A stretch of DNA of 58,650 nucleotides from Streptomyces sp. NRRL F-6492 (lineage in GTDB: Bacteria; Actinomycetota; Actinomycetes; Streptomycetales; Streptomycetaceae), in the NCBI RefSeq assembly GCF_001280125.1, contig NZ_LGEG01000224.1, positions 1-58,650 of the forward strand. The letters run 5' to 3'. The notes under the pieces are model-generated. The model was not told the DNA's origin, searched no databases, and saw only the letters and a program-made list of their open reading frames with translations. Shown here in pieces: positions 10,701 through 18,371 of the stretch. The first letter of the stretch is position 1. Every line of letters starts with the position of its first letter. The position numbers and the translations under genes were made by a program.

Positions 10701-12292
10701 CTCTTGGAGTCGGAGGTGGACGCCTTCACGGCCAGGCCGTAGTTCGGCTTGCGGCCGTGCGTCCAGTCGTCGACGAGCTGCCGGCCCTCGGCCCCGAGGG
10801 GAACGGCCTCCCAGGCGGGAGCGCAGGCCCAGTTGGAGGCACCTTCCGGGAGCCAGCCGTGCGCGAAGGACTTCGAGCCCAGGGCCGGGCCGGTGGCCGG
10901 GCCGGGGTACGTCTTGGTGGTGCTCTCCGCCCAGTTCGACGTCACCGCGTGGACCGTCACCGGGCGCGCGGTGCACGAGGACGACCACGAGTTGAACAGC
11001 GCCAACCTGGCGTCGACGACCCACGCGTTCTTGAGGGTGTTCTCCAGACCGCCGAACTTCAGGAAGCTCGCGGCCTTGTGACCGCCCGCGTCGTACGTGC
11101 CCGCCTTGAGCACCTTGTCGCTGGAGAAGTTCTGGTTGTAGGGCGACTCGACGTAGGTGTCGGAGGTCGCGGTGGCGCTCTCGACCGAGGGGTCGACCTT
11201 CACCGGGAAGACGCGCTCGGGGGCGGACAGCCACTGCCTGTCCAGCGAGACGACGAGCACCTGGCGGTCGCCCCGGCCTTCGAGGCGGTAGGTCACGCCC
11301 GAGGAGATGACGCCCTCGTCGGAGTGGGGCGCCTTCGCGGAGTCCTCCATCCAGCCCGGCGGCATCCCCGCCCGCCGGCGGCCGGAGGCGTCCACGAAGG
11401 AGACGCCGCCGTGGCCGTCGAGCTCTGCGGTCAGTCCGTCCAGCGCCAGCGGGAAGCGCCATTCGGACGGCGCCTGCGCGTTCTTCAGGACCAGCGTCTC
11501 CTTGACGGAGTCACTGCCCGCGACGAGTTCCAGATCCGCGGAGGGCCGGATCTCGGGGTAGGTGATGACGCTGCCGGTGACACGTCCCCGGGAGCGGGCC
11601 GCGCCGTCGACCGCGTAGCCGATGGAGGCGTTCCCGCCGGCCGCGAGGCGCACCAGGACGTCGGCGTCCGCGTACTCGGCGAAGGAGACCGCGTCCTCGG
11701 TCGAGCGGGTTTCCCAGCCCGGTCCGGAGGTGCCGGTCATCGTCCGCGGGCCGGAGTCCTCGGCACGCGCCAGCCGCGTGTCGATGTTCTTCCACGTGCC
11801 GTCGGCGGCCTTGAAGTTGACCGGCTCGTTGTAGAAGCGCGTGGTGAAGGTGCCGTCCTCGTTGCGGAACGTACGACCCCGCTCGGTGCGCTTCTCCGGA
11901 AGCTCGGTGCTGGCCTTGGCGTCGAAACCCTTCGGGGCTTCGGTCTGGGGCGCCGGCACCTTGGTGTAGGGCGGCTTCGCCGGCGGCTCGGGTGCGTCAC
12001 CGAGCCGGAGGGCGGAGGTACCCGAGTCCGGCGCGAGCTCGCCCGGTGCCTTCAGGGCGCCTCCGCGGCCGCCGGCCGCGGAGGCGTCGGTGGCGTCGCC
12101 GGTCGCGCTGTGCCCGCGTCCGCGGGCCGATCCCCAGCCCTGCTCGGGCAGTTCGCCGGCGCCCGGGCCGGCCTTGGCGGCGACCTGGCGGGCCACCGCC
12201 AGCGCGGCCCGCTCCGTACCTGCCAGAACAGCCATCATGAATGCCACTAGGAGTACCAGTGGTCGAGCTCTTCGCACGGAATTCCCCCACAT
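1754..12292 (-). CDS. Secreted RHS/YD-repeat polymorphic toxin with C-terminal NUC-type nuclease domain
   Basis: This is a 3512-aa secreted protein. Residues 1-33 form a signal peptide (RRAR, then a hydrophobic core with [14 protein letters not shown]). A DNRLRE-type domain spans about 365-555, followed near 575 by a beta-domain containing [11 protein letters not shown]. Three LamG/concanavalin-like modules each begin with a YWRL motif, near residues 1014, 1299 and 1537. YD/RHS repeats run from about 1770 to 3050, ending in the RHS core (DPFGNV to [13 protein letters not shown], about 3047-3120). A hydrophobic stretch and a Pro/Gln-rich linker follow. The variable tip ends in a nuclease-like domain with [12 protein letters not shown] (Asp near 3421, His near 3424) and [15 protein letters not shown], matching the DRGH-type motif of EndA/NUC beta-beta-alpha-metal nucleases. 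The RHS shell presumably encapsulates and delivers this tip to competitors. The overlapping SUKH gene supports the toxin assignment. No strong Shine-Dalgarno precedes the ATG. Confidence 0.88.
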   Translation of the reverse strand: MWGNSVRRARPLVLLVAFMMAVLAGTERAALAVARQVAAKAGPGAGELPEQGWGSARGRGHSATGDATDASAAGGRGGALKAPGELAPDSGTSALRLGDAPEPPAKPPYTKVPAPQTEAPKGFDAKASTELPEKRTERGRTFRNEDGTFTTRFYNEPVNFKAADGTWKNIDTRLARAEDSGPRTMTGTSGPGWETRSTEDAVSFAEYADADVLVRLAAGGNASIGYAVDGAARSRGRVTGSVITYPEIRPSADLELVAGSDSVKETLVLKNAQAPSEWRFPLALDGLTAELDGHGGVSFVDASGRRRAGMPPGWMEDSAKAPHSDEGVISSGVTYRLEGRGDRQVLVVSLDRQWLSAPERVFPVKVDPSVESATATSDTYVESPYNQNFSSDKVLKAGTYDAGGHKAASFLKFGGLENTLKNAWVVDARLALFNSWSSSCTARPVTVHAVTSNWAESTTKTYPGPATGPALGSKSFAHGWLPEGASNWACAPAWEAVPLGAEGRQLVDDWTHGRKPNYGLAVKASTSDSKSWKKFHSEDEATGKPSLDVTWTKYGATYGLGGFVQPMTATTEGTFKVTVTNQGQQTWGKNSNYKLRYDLYDANGNQVGGDYWSKIRWTPMPHDVAPGASVTLDAKIAPLAPATYTLVWTMDEYGVSSFTAAGVPGPAVRFDAVNVPPYLTSAAPPSGTVVDTRTPTLWARATDVDKSPGPLTYQFEICEVEGKDLRKNCRGNTHAASESWTVPGDWLSWAKTYAWYAYANDGKDQSARTAPSILTTQVPQPVITSHLGGGDSGRGFGERSGNYATSATDTAVPVVGPELAVTRTYNSQDPRTTSAFGAGWATRWDMRATAEPDGSVVVTLATGSQVRFGRNNDGTYSAPSGSMGLLTAVTGGGWTLRDANAALYTFDATGLLTRVKDGHDREQSLTYTGGRLTRATDAVSKRSLTFTWSGAHVASVSTDAVGPSAPALVWSYTYQGDLLTKVCPPASTTACTVYEYTGGSHYRSMVQDANPVAYWRLNEAEGSLAQSEAVSRTGMNAGRYRDVTLSGAGVLAGTGNGSASFDGTSSYVELPESTLASSTVLSVEVWFKTDKAGGALVGFQDAPVGPTAPVRYNPVLAVDAAGRLRGAFEKADGGLVPITSATAVNDNVWHHAVLTSTATNQTLYLDGTAVGTLAGPVGHAGKSHAYLGVGYGNSSWDGIAATGNRFFKGSMDEVAVYHRALDAGSVRAHYAARTGTSKLSKVTLPSGRTGGTAWYDGDTGRATEVTDGNGGAWQISAPRYASGSQAYADAVHASAPVNYWRLGDGGGAAAADEISAGGNGSYRDGVTLGGVGAFLDGDDAAITLDGSKGVVSVPSESLSDATSLSVELWFRTDKPNGVLLGLQNAELGTVPTMWNASLLVDGEGRLRGHLWDGPSAGWPVMGGVKVTDNKWHHVVITGGPTGQSLYLDGAEIGSKAGAVKPETLVHAYLGAGYSSEEWDGQARATRYFDGRLDEAAFYAEELDAQTVADHYKARGKAVSGSGDQYRGVVTAARPAGYWRLDESTGTTVKSRVASVDGTGTYTRAALGTTGAFGPGDGSAVQFGGDGFAELPPVGTATTDVSASVWFRTDKPGVILSDQSAPVAGAADASGSWTPVLYVGADGKLHGEYYSAGVTASNASPGTVTDNQWHHAAITARGGTQTLYLDGAQVATKSAAPVGHQGNSRTFLGAGFAKFWPSAPGNVSYFTGALDEAAVFRRGLSADEVAAQYEARASSSVSALTSTVTVTDPAGAKTSSTFDAVRGQRRVASTNADGGVTTYAYDTGGFLHTVTDPNGHSVVTGHDERGNTVSTTTCRDANSCWTSFAEHHYNEADKLDPRNGKQTAVRDGRSSGPADDRFRTTTSYTALGLTDTVTLPDGRKASTTYTTGAEPAVGGGATPKGLVATKKSTGGATVSYAYFASGDLARSTSPSGLVTSYTYDGLGRKLTETQVSDATPDGVTTTYTYNAMSRVSSETGPGVKNEITGVTHTARVGRTYDADGRLLTESVQDTTGGDAARTTTYRYDAAGLNESVTDAAGNESTFGHDALGRVVRETDPAGNVVTHAFTRRGQLAESVLKDWTGDPSGQTRDLVMVSHAYDPAGRLASTTDALGATTAFTYFDDGLSATTTAKQVTQADGSRRDVLRESLVYDGAGNVTSQTASGGRTTVRTVDATGRPTRSAFDPNGLNRVTTLAYDGDDRVTEQTQSIDGSGRKLTSTTEYDAAGNPKKSTVTDGTGTRTSSATFDQRGLALTQVTPRGHTSISRYDVLGRLVETTAPQVQVEENGGAATAATPKAATGYNTFGEATEARDPRGLVTRLETDKLGRPTAVTLPDYTPPGATTAVTAITRTTYDQLGNTASTTDPLGRTTHYAYDQLGNPTRRTDPAVTGAQGLRAPGATTFGGTSTDLSGRGVSTYTWTPTGLPLSATDPTGARTESTYDQLGRRLTATTVERRPALQNLVSRYTWDDADNRTVSVTPGGLRTTASYDTAGQVLTVTDPLGGVTRASYDGLGRLTESKDATGRRTVTAYDVLGNPTSSTDYGTGATALRSTATEYDADGNVTASVSPTGARRTHTYDAVGRMTKQVEPVTATDSITTTFGYDAAGNRTRLTDGRGKATYYTFNTWGLPEATIEPATSQHWTADVRTWTNVYDAAGRLVTELLPGNVKRQKTYDALGRPTGETGSGTAVATRPRTLSYDLAGRLTGAGGDGVLAGNAYTYNDRGQLLTADGPGGSASYAYDADGRMTSRTDAAGVTAFSYDQAGRLDTTTDPLTGTQVRSDYDAAGRPTLREFARPTGGGQYTVGAKRSYAYDGLGRMTKDAVTRTDTGAEVESMAYEYDQADLLVKKTTAGTAGAGEQTYAYDKSGRMISMAAGGTTTPYEWDKSGNLTRKGDITATYDSRNRLETWGAQTFSYSARGTEKSVTEGGVTRQIGSDAFERTVTNGTSTFTYDSLDRVMTHNGASFAYDGGSNDLVKDGTTTYSRDPGGALLASAASGTAGSARLTVADRHTDLVAGLTPDGKSVASSRAYDPFGNVTASSGGNPAVGYQSGWTDSSTGEVNMASRWYQPGIGGFTSRDTWQLDPNPSVQSNRYTYANASPLNGTDPNGHFVWFLAIPAWKVAVALTAAVAVGAAADTAIKADWNTDTDWDWRRDDKQKDRWNPQPRPRPFDIWDEKRYMRDQRKKQPQPQAQTQPKSTYCQRNPWLAVCGGGKKGAPPKKGSSSGSGGGGGCRSWCRTSWGNFPGPSSVDDDGVDVNITPWAPPPVVVPNRKPEVAMDAVRAAEWTRIDGWQATFDASSLLALLLGDAQFVPNDAAGTQVDPAADEFREGGQGWDNNPCGASKEQRFHYQPLQNGRATGASALLCPSDLKPLGAERDDGGAVDVHGFPDSDGNRKPSGRGTIYDRTHIIGDKVGGAWKEENLFTGYARMNKSGMRRCEIKMEQQLRAQNPVQYSGQIIPGNGPGGVDAIRMMARTKEGPLFDTVIQNTPDWQTTC

Positions 12293-12716
12293 AGATGATC
12301 AGTGGGGTTTTCCTATACTCCGCACAGCTCGCACACAAAATTCGGCCGAAGAGGGACCAGGACCCGGTGGCCGACAGCTCACCGCAACCTTCGCCCAGAC
12401 GGGCGCTTAACATGTCAATTCGCCTCTACAGGCGGGGATTTGAGTGAGCCACCTCACGCCGAAACGGTTGCCGTGCGGCATCTTTTCGGCCTCCGCCCTC
12501 TCCGGTCCCTACGGCGCGGTCACGGCGGCGATCGGCGCCCTCAAGGCCCGCTGCACGGCGGGGCGCTGGGGTCCGGACGGAGGATCATGGGTTTCGGCCA
12601 CCGAGTCGACGTGGGGATCCCGCCGACCGGGAGGGCGGCATCGCCGCCGAACGAACCGCGGAAGCGGGTGACGCCCGCGGGTCCGCCCGGCCCCGGCCCG
12701 GGCCGACGACGGCCTC
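12293..12716. other. Intergenic region upstream of the RHS gene; no gene seen
   Basis: This stretch separates the RHS start from the promoter of the first riboswitch transcript. It is less GC-rich than its surroundings near 12300-12440. On the minus strand a TATAGG hexamer (plus-strand 12314-12319) could be a -10 element for the RHS gene, about 20 bp upstream of the ATG, but its -35 is poor. I see no convincing open reading frame. Confidence 0.4.
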
Positions 12717-12745
12717 TGGTCACCGCGCTGACGCGACCGTACTAT
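12717..12745 (+). promoter_or_regulatory. Putative promoter of the first cobalamin-riboswitch transcript
   Basis: TGGTCA (12717-12722) and TACTAT (12740-12745) are spaced by 17 bp and lie just upstream of the riboswitch. The -10 fits TAnnnT; the -35 matches TTGACA at four of six positions. This is inference from sequence only. Confidence 0.4.
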
Positions 12746-12769
12746 TCGTCTGCCCGGCCCGCCCGGGCG

Positions 12770-12875
12770 AACAACTGAATGGTCGCGTGACCTGGGGGAA
12801 GCCGGTGGGAACCCGGCGCTGACCTGCAACCGTGTGGGGCGCTTCCGCGCCCCGAGTCGGACAACCCAGCACGCG
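12770..12875 (+). promoter_or_regulatory. Cobalamin (AdoCbl) riboswitch 1
   Basis: The conserved B12-box elements are present in order: GGGGGAAGCCGGTGGGAACC, then CGGCGCTGACCTGCAACCGT, then GAGTCGGA at 12854-12861. The GCAACCGT box lies at 12826-12833. This is the core of the cobalamin riboswitch class, which normally lowers expression of B12 uptake and synthesis genes when coenzyme B12 is abundant. It lies about 150 nt upstream of the secreted DUF4430 protein gene, so that gene should be switched on by B12 shortage. Confidence 0.88.
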
Positions 12876-13028
12876 GTCGTCCCGCTTCCCACTGTCATGG
12901 TCTGCAGCGCGAAGCCCCGAGCCGTCGGCCTGCCGGCAGCCGTTCCCGCCCTGCCGGAGCGGCCGTCGCGCGAGGCGATACGGCGTACAGGGCCGTGCTG
13001 CGCACTCGTCCTGTACGAAAGGCAACGC

Positions 13029-13517
13029 ATGCGCCCGAACCTCGTACGTCACGCCCTCGTCACCACGGCCGCCCTGGGCCTCGCGCTCACCACGGCGCCG
13101 ACCGTCGCCCACGCCAAGCCCCTTCCGCACACCAACGCCCCGGTGAAGGTCGGCCTCACGGTGCAGGGCCCGAACGGACTGCTGTTCAAGGGCAAGATCA
13201 AGACCAAGGGGCACGACGTGACCACGGTCACCGGCGGAACCCACAAGTGCGACGGCACCAACGGCTCGGCCAACCCGAGCGCCGTGCCCACCCCGACCGC
13301 CGCCCTGGACGACGCCGCCAAGAAGAAGCACTTCACCTGGGACGGCACCTGGTACGCCTCGTTCGACGACTTCTCCGTCGACACGATCAAGAACGTCAGT
13401 GGCGGTGGCTCGGCCTACTGGAGCATCTCCGTCAACGGCACCCCCACCCCGGTCGGCGGCTGCCAGTTCAAGCTGAACGCCGGCGACCAGGTGGCCTTCA
13501 CCTGGACCGCGTTCTAG
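13029..13517 (+). CDS. Secreted stand-alone DUF4430 (transcobalamin beta-domain-like) protein
   Basis: This 162-aa protein has a classical signal peptide (residues 1-29, core ALVTTAALGLALTTAPTV, Ala-His-Ala cleavage region). The mature part reads as one small beta domain: VKVGLTVQGPNG, KKKHFTWDGTWYASFDDF, AYWSISVNGTPTPVGGCQF and a final LNAGDQVAFTWTAF. The last blocks (W-x-xxVNG and GDxVxFxW) are the signature of DUF4430, the family of the C-terminal domain of mammalian intrinsic factor and transcobalamin. Two cysteines could form a disulfide. The ATG at 13029 follows GAAAGG. A cobalamin riboswitch upstream supports a role in capturing cobalamin or a corrinoid outside the cell. Direct binding is inferred, not shown. 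Confidence 0.8.
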   Translation: MRPNLVRHALVTTAALGLALTTAPTVAHAKPLPHTNAPVKVGLTVQGPNGLLFKGKIKTKGHDVTTVTGGTHKCDGTNGSANPSAVPTPTAALDDAAKKKHFTWDGTWYASFDDFSVDTIKNVSGGGSAYWSISVNGTPTPVGGCQFKLNAGDQVAFTWTAF

Positions 13518-13524
13518 CGGCCGG

Positions 13525-13567
13525 GGCCGGGGTCCGGCGGCGGGACGACCGCCGCCGGACCCCGGCC
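13525..13567. terminator. Bidirectional terminator between convergent B12-locus genes
   Basis: A perfect 19-bp stem (GGCCGGGGTCCGGCGGCGG and its complement) has a 5-nt loop. It sits between the stop codons of the DUF4430 gene (plus) and the intrinsic-factor-like gene (minus). Confidence 0.8.
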
Positions 13568-13574
13568 GCCCGGA

Positions 13575-14987
13575 TCAGGCTCCCCAGCGCAGGGCGATGG
13601 TGTCGCCCACGTTGATCACCTTCTCGCGCAGGGCTCCGGCGAAGGAGGAGCCGTCGACGCTGACCTTCCAGGTGTTCGAACCGCTGTTGGCCTTGCCGTT
13701 GAGGGCGGTGATCGCGCCGGTGCCGGACGAGGGGGTCACGCTCGTGACGCAGCCGGCGGGGGTGGCGCCGCTCGTCGCGGCGGCCAGGACGTCACCGAGG
13801 GTCGTCGTCGTGCCCGTCGGCGTGAAGGCCACCGAGCACACCTTGAGGTTCCCGGCACCGTCGTCGACGGTCAGCGCCAGCTTGGTGGCGGTGCCCGACG
13901 TGAAGCCGGACTGGGCGACCCACTGCGTGGCCCCGGACGTGACCGGGACCGGCGGGGCGGTCGTGAAGCCGCCGCCGGCCACCGCGCGCAAGGCGTCGAT
14001 CGAGGAGTAGGCGGAAGGCGTGGTGTCGGCGGGCTTGTACTTGAAACCGCCGGCCGGGTTGTACTGGTTCGCGATCAGGAAGTCGATCGGGGTCTTGCCG
14101 AGGCCGGTGAGGAAGTCCCCGGTCTGCGGGTTGATGCCGCAGGCGTTGAGGCCGGAGACCCCCCAGCCGTTGGAGCTGGTGTTCACCCCGTACAGGGAGT
14201 TGAAGGCGCCGGAGTTGTTGACCAGCTTGCCCTTGAGGAAGTTCTTCGCCTGGACGACGTCGGCGTCGGTGTTCGGGACGCCGGACACGCACAGGGCGGC
14301 CATGGCGGCGCCCGTCATGTCGACGTCGCTCGCGGTGTTGAGGGCGGTGGGGTCGCCCTCGACCTTCTGGTACGTCCAGCCGCCGTCGTTGTGCTGGTTC
14401 GCGCGGATGCGGGCGACCACCGCGTCGGTGAGCGACTGGGGGACGCGGACGGCGCCGGCCTGGGTCCTGGCGCCGCGCAGCGCGAGGGCGGCGAAGACCG
14501 TGCCGTTGAAGTTCAAGGACGGGCCGAAGTAGCCCGGCTCGGCCGTCTGCCAGTACGAGTAGACGTGCGCGATCAGGTTCCGCGAGGCCGAGACGCGGGC
14601 CGGGTCGATGCCCGCCGCGTACGCGTTGAGGGTGCCGCGCTCGTAGTCGGTGACCAGCGGGGTCGCGGACGGCCAGCCGGACGTGGAGAGCAGGTTGCGG
14701 TAGACGGTCCGGGCGTTCTTGGTGGTGTCGCCGCCCGGGGCCACGTCGACGACGGCGGTGCCGGCGGCGGCGAAGGCGCTGAACGCCCACTCGTTGGAGA
14801 GGCCGGATCCGGCGTAGGAACCGTCGGCCGCCTGGAGGGACTTGAGGTAGGCGACCCCGTTGGTCTTGGACGTGGCCATCTGCGCGGGGGTCGAGGTCGC
14901 GAAGGCGGGCAGCGTGGCGAGGGCGAGGGCGCCGAAGGCCGCGGGGACCGCGAGCGCGAGGCGGCGTGACGTGCGGGGACGGGACAT
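13575..14987 (-). CDS. Secreted intrinsic-factor/transcobalamin-like protein (alpha-barrel repeats + DUF4430)
   Basis: This 470-aa secreted protein combines the two domains that make up animal intrinsic factor and transcobalamin. Residues 1-30 form a signal peptide (RTSRRLALAV, then ALALATLPAFA). Residues about 40-335 carry prenyltransferase/squalene-oxidase-type repeats of an alpha6/alpha6 barrel: GVAYLKSLQAADGSYAG, VARIRANQHNDGGWTYQ and DFLIANQYNPAGGFKY. Residues about 345-470 form a DUF4430 domain with TLGDVLAAA, NTWKVSVDG and VGDTIALRWG. The start is ATG at 14987, preceded by AGGAGC; a longer reading frame to 15065 would run into the riboswitch leader. A minus-strand cobalamin riboswitch lies directly upstream. 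The likely role is to bind cobalamin outside the membrane and hand it to a surface receptor or transporter. The architecture is seen; ligand binding is inferred. Confidence 0.85.
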   Translation of the reverse strand: MSRPRTSRRLALAVPAAFGALALATLPAFATSTPAQMATSKTNGVAYLKSLQAADGSYAGSGLSNEWAFSAFAAAGTAVVDVAPGGDTTKNARTVYRNLLSTSGWPSATPLVTDYERGTLNAYAAGIDPARVSASRNLIAHVYSYWQTAEPGYFGPSLNFNGTVFAALALRGARTQAGAVRVPQSLTDAVVARIRANQHNDGGWTYQKVEGDPTALNTASDVDMTGAAMAALCVSGVPNTDADVVQAKNFLKGKLVNNSGAFNSLYGVNTSSNGWGVSGLNACGINPQTGDFLTGLGKTPIDFLIANQYNPAGGFKYKPADTTPSAYSSIDALRAVAGGGFTTAPPVPVTSGATQWVAQSGFTSGTATKLALTVDDGAGNLKVCSVAFTPTGTTTTLGDVLAAATSGATPAGCVTSVTPSSGTGAITALNGKANSGSNTWKVSVDGSSFAGALREKVINVGDTIALRWGA

Positions 14988-15104
14988 GGCCTGCTCCTGG
15001 AATCGGCGGACGCCGGCCGCTCCCGCGCATGCCGGGCGTCGCCGTGCGGAAGCACGGCCGGGCATGGCCGGGGGAGCCGCCGTCCGGAACGCGTGGTACG
15101 GCTT

Positions 15105-15235
15105 CCTGTGGTGCGTCGCCGTATGGGCATTCGGGCTCGGAGACGGCTCCGCCGTCCCATACCGCTGCGCGTCAGCTCCGGCTTCGCACCGGATTCCCCC
15201 ATATGGCAGCCCAGGACGCTACCCGAGTGATCAGG
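15105..15235 (-). promoter_or_regulatory. Cobalamin riboswitch 2 (minus strand)
   Basis: Read on the minus strand, the leader contains GGGGGAATCCGGTGCGAAGC, then CGGAGCTGACGCGCAGCGGT, and later GAGCCCGAATGCC. These match the conserved boxes of the cobalamin riboswitch in order. It ends about 120 nt before the ATG of the intrinsic-factor-like gene. The B12 box reads GCGCAGCGGT rather than the usual CCGCAACGGT, a small deviation. Confidence 0.82.
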
Positions 15236-15305
15236 GGTCCGCCAGCCACCCGGAGGCGAGGCCGGCCGTGTGCCGTCACGAGTCCGGGGTGAGACGCACA
15301 CCATC

Positions 15306-15335
15306 TTGACGCCCCGCTCGGATCCGTGTTGCACT
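15306..15335 (+). promoter_or_regulatory. Putative promoter of the ECF/B12 operon
   Basis: TTGACG (15306-15311) and TGCACT (15330-15335) are spaced by 18 bp, immediately upstream of the third riboswitch. The -35 is good; the -10 matches only loosely. Confidence 0.4.
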
Positions 15336-15339
15336 CCGC

Positions 15340-15445
15340 CTGATAAGCACTCAGCCCCAGGGGAAGCCGGTCGAATTCCGGCGCTGACCCGCAACCGTAG
15401 GCCCGGCTCGTCCCGGGTGAGTCGGAATGCCTGGGGCCGGGATCT
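15340..15445 (+). promoter_or_regulatory. Cobalamin riboswitch 3, upstream of the ECF operon
   Basis: The boxes GGGGAAGCCGGTCGAATTCC, GGCGCTGACCCGCAACCGTA and GTGAGTCGGAATGCC occur in the canonical order. The GCAACCGTA box is at 15391-15399 and GAGTCGGA at about 15419-15426. It precedes the five-gene operon that ends with an ECF transporter, which makes that transporter a B12 system by established riboswitch logic. Confidence 0.9.
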
Positions 15446-15563
15446 CAGTACGAAGGAACGCCGTCGCGGACTACGGCGTGGTCGTCGCCGCCTCCCCACG
15501 GCATCGCAACCGTGCGGGGCGCATCACCACGCACGCAGCCGCCCGGCAGAGACGAGGGCCGCG

Positions 15564-18371
15564 GTGGGGACCGAACAGCAGGCGAAACGGAGGGCGGGAG
15601 CGGGGCAGCGGCTGCTGTCCCTCCTGACCGCCTCCTTGGTGACGCTCGGCGCCGGAGTGGCGTTCCTCACGAATGCCGCGCCCGCCGGGGCCGACCCGAT
15701 CAAGCGGTGCACCCGTACGACCGGCGCCATCGTCGCCGTCGACTTCGGCCGCTGGGGCGGCCCGGTGGCGCGCGGCTGCGACACCACGCCCACGACCGGC
15801 TACGAACTGCTGCACACGGCCGGTTTCACCACGAAGGGAACGGGCCACGACGGACCCGCCTTCATCTGCCGCATAGGCACCGGCTCCTTCAACAAGGGCA
15901 AGCAGTACCCCACCCCCGCCGAGGAGGACTGCGTCCTCACTCCGCAGGCCACCGCCTACTGGTCGTACTGGATCGCCTCGCCCGGTCAGAAGAAGTGGAC
16001 CTACAGCCCGCTGGGCGCCATGTCGCGCACCCTCAAGCCGGGCGACGTGGACGCCTGGGTCTTCGGCGCCACGGACATCGGGGGCACCAAGGGCAGGCCC
16101 TCGTTCACGCCCGACGAGGTCCGCGCGGAGGGCGGTGACCCGCCGGCCCCGGGCGACCCGGCCCCGCCGAAGGTGCCGCCGGGCACGGTCGACCTGCCCG
16201 CCGCGACCCGCTGGCTCGCCGACCGGCTGACGAACGGACAGCGCGTCGTCGACGAAGGCGCCACCGAGCCCGACTACCCCGCCACCACCGAGATCGCCTA
16301 CGCCCTGGCCGCCGTCGACGGCGAGAACCCCACCGTCCGGCGGATCGCCGAATTCCTCGGCAGGCCCGGACACACCGAGGCGTACGCCTACCGGGCCGGG
16401 AAGGACCAGGCCCCGGACGCCACCGCCGCGGCCCGCCTCGCGCTCGTCGCCGAGGCCGCGGGCAAGGACCCCCGTGCCTTCGGCGGTCACGACCTGCTCG
16501 GCGACCTCGTGGCGAACGTCTGCCACAGCGGTGCCGACGCGCCGCAGCCCGTCCCCGGCTGCGCGACCAAGGGCGACTTCCGGACGACCGGACAGACCGA
16601 GGGCCAGGCCCTCGCCGTCATCGCCCTGTTGGGCGGCGGAGTGACCCCGCCCGCCGACTCCGTCACCCGCCTCGCCCAACTCCAGTGCGACGACGGCGGA
16701 TTCCCCAGCTTCCTGATCCTCGACGGCCAGGTGTGCGAGAGCGAGCCCAACGTCACCGCCCTCGTCGCACTCGCCCTCCAGCGGGCCGGCGGCCACCTCC
16801 CCGTGGTGACCAGGGCCCGGTCCTCGCTCAAGAAGGCCCAGTTCCGGACGGGTGCCTGGCCCGCCGCCTCCTACAGCACCCCGGGCAGCGCCTACGCCAC
16901 CGGCTGGGTCGCCCAGACGCTGCGGGCCCTGGGCGACCGGGGCCACGCGGACGCGGGCCTCTCCTGGCTCTCCCGGCAGCAACTCCCCGGTGGCGGCTTC
17001 GCCTTCGAGGAGGGCACCCCGGACCCGCTGCTCTACGCCACCACCGCGGTCGTCGTCGCGGCCGCGAAGAGCGACCTGGTGACGCTGACCACCAAGGAGC
17101 CCGAGCCGCCCGCGCCCACCACCCCGCCCACGACTCCTCCCGCCACGACCCCGCCGACCGGCCCCCCGGCCGGTGAGGGACCGGACCTGAAGAAGGGCTC
17201 GGCGTACCTCGCGGGCCGACTGGTCCAGGGCCGCTACTACGAGTCCAGTCCGGGCTTCGCGGAGTACGGCCTGACCATCGACGGCGCCTACGCGCTCGCC
17301 GCCACCGGCCACGACAACACCACCCTGCGCAACGTCGTCGACTTCCTCGACAAGGGCGGCAAGGACGGCACGGGCCGCGGTGTCCACGACTGGACCAACA
17401 TCGGGACGAAGCACGCGGGCGGCGGGTTCATCGGCAAGACGGCCGTGCTCGCCGAAGCCGTGGGCCGAGACCCCCGCGACTTCGGCGGGCAGGACCTGAT
17501 CGCCGCGCTCACCGAGGGCATCTGCCCGGCCGCGACCCCGACGCAGCCCAGGAAGTGCGCTGCCAGGGGCAACTACTCCCACGCGAACTCCGTCTTCTCC
17601 CAGTCCCTGGGCGTCATCGCCCAGGTCCGGGCGGGCGAGACGGCCGCCGCCGCCGAGCCGATCGGCTACCTCAAGAGCCTCCAGGACCCCTCGACGGGCG
17701 CCTGGCCCAGCCTGATCGGTGAGAAGAGCGCCCTCGAGGTCGACTCCACCGCCATGGCCGCGATGGCCGTGGACCTGCTCCCCGACGCCGCCTCGCAGGC
17801 GGCCGTGGACAAGGCCCTCGCCTGGCTGGCCGCTCAGCAGCTCCCCGACGGCGGCTTCCCCGGTGCCTCCGGCAACTCCGTCAACTCCGCGGCGCTCGCG
17901 ATCCAGGGGCTGTCGCTGGACGCCGCCACGTACGCGGCCCCTCTCGCGAAGGCCCGCGCGTTCCTGCTCTCGCAGCAGAACAAGGACGGCGGCTTCAACG
18001 TCGCCAGGGGCGGCCAGCCCGGGTCCGACGTGCGCGCCTCCGCCCAGGCCGTCGGCGGAGCCACCGGGATCTCCTTCGGCGTGCTGACCCGCGACCTGAG
18101 CGGCACCACGGCCCAGCCGATCCCGAGCTCCTCCGCCGAGCCGACCGGATCCCCCTCCACCCCCGTCATCATCACCACGGGCGAGGAGGCCGGCGGCTCC
18201 GCCTCCACCGGTGGCGGCGGCTCGGCCTCCGGTACCGGCGGTGGCAGTCTCGCCGCCACCGGGTCCCGGGTCACCGGCCTCGCCGCCGCGGCCCTGGCGC
18301 TCGTCCTCGGCGGCTGGGGCACGGTCCGCCTCGCCCGCCGTCACCGCGAGACGACGGGAGGCCGGGCGTGA
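15564..18371 (+). CDS. Sortase-anchored protein with two alpha6/alpha6 (prenyltransferase-repeat) domains; probable surface cobalamin-binding protein
   Basis: The protein has 935 aa. I chose the GTG at 15564, preceded by GACGAGG, because the reading frame upstream runs through the riboswitch. A signal peptide (AKRRAGAG, core LLSLLTASLVTLGAGVAF) leads to a Cys-rich N-terminal domain (about 45-190) with four cysteines and the motifs TTPTTGYELL and YWSYW. It is shared with the next gene. Two alpha-barrel repeat domains follow (about 208-506 and 541-843), with repeats such as QQLPDGGFPGASGNSVNSA and LLSQQNKDGGFNV, separated by a Pro/Thr linker. The C-terminus has a Gly/Ser linker, LAATG near residue 896, a membrane segment and a basic tail: an actinobacterial sortase (class E type) wall-anchoring signal. 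The barrels match the alpha domain of intrinsic factor/transcobalamin. The stop overlaps the next start by 4 bp. Riboswitch control and the ECF neighbours suggest surface B12 capture; binding is inferred. Confidence 0.82.
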   Translation: MGTEQQAKRRAGAGQRLLSLLTASLVTLGAGVAFLTNAAPAGADPIKRCTRTTGAIVAVDFGRWGGPVARGCDTTPTTGYELLHTAGFTTKGTGHDGPAFICRIGTGSFNKGKQYPTPAEEDCVLTPQATAYWSYWIASPGQKKWTYSPLGAMSRTLKPGDVDAWVFGATDIGGTKGRPSFTPDEVRAEGGDPPAPGDPAPPKVPPGTVDLPAATRWLADRLTNGQRVVDEGATEPDYPATTEIAYALAAVDGENPTVRRIAEFLGRPGHTEAYAYRAGKDQAPDATAAARLALVAEAAGKDPRAFGGHDLLGDLVANVCHSGADAPQPVPGCATKGDFRTTGQTEGQALAVIALLGGGVTPPADSVTRLAQLQCDDGGFPSFLILDGQVCESEPNVTALVALALQRAGGHLPVVTRARSSLKKAQFRTGAWPAASYSTPGSAYATGWVAQTLRALGDRGHADAGLSWLSRQQLPGGGFAFEEGTPDPLLYATTAVVVAAAKSDLVTLTTKEPEPPAPTTPPTTPPATTPPTGPPAGEGPDLKKGSAYLAGRLVQGRYYESSPGFAEYGLTIDGAYALAATGHDNTTLRNVVDFLDKGGKDGTGRGVHDWTNIGTKHAGGGFIGKTAVLAEAVGRDPRDFGGQDLIAALTEGICPAATPTQPRKCAARGNYSHANSVFSQSLGVIAQVRAGETAAAAEPIGYLKSLQDPSTGAWPSLIGEKSALEVDSTAMAAMAVDLLPDAASQAAVDKALAWLAAQQLPDGGFPGASGNSVNSAALAIQGLSLDAATYAAPLAKARAFLLSQQNKDGGFNVARGGQPGSDVRASAQAVGGATGISFGVLTRDLSGTTAQPIPSSSAEPTGSPSTPVIITTGEEAGGSASTGGGGSASGTGGGSLAATGSRVTGLAAAALALVLGGWGTVRLARRHRETTGGRA

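Noticed and set aside
1784..12250. A 3488-aa open frame antisense to the RHS gene
   Set aside because: It is an artefact of extreme GC codon bias opposite the RHS gene: low-complexity, Arg/Gly/Val-rich, without family motifs or a ribosome binding site. The minus strand has clear RHS and nuclease features.
15471..18344. A 957-aa minus-strand frame across the sortase-anchored gene
   Set aside because: It is Gly/Ala/Arg-rich shadow coding opposite a protein with a clear signal peptide, repeats and LAATG anchor.
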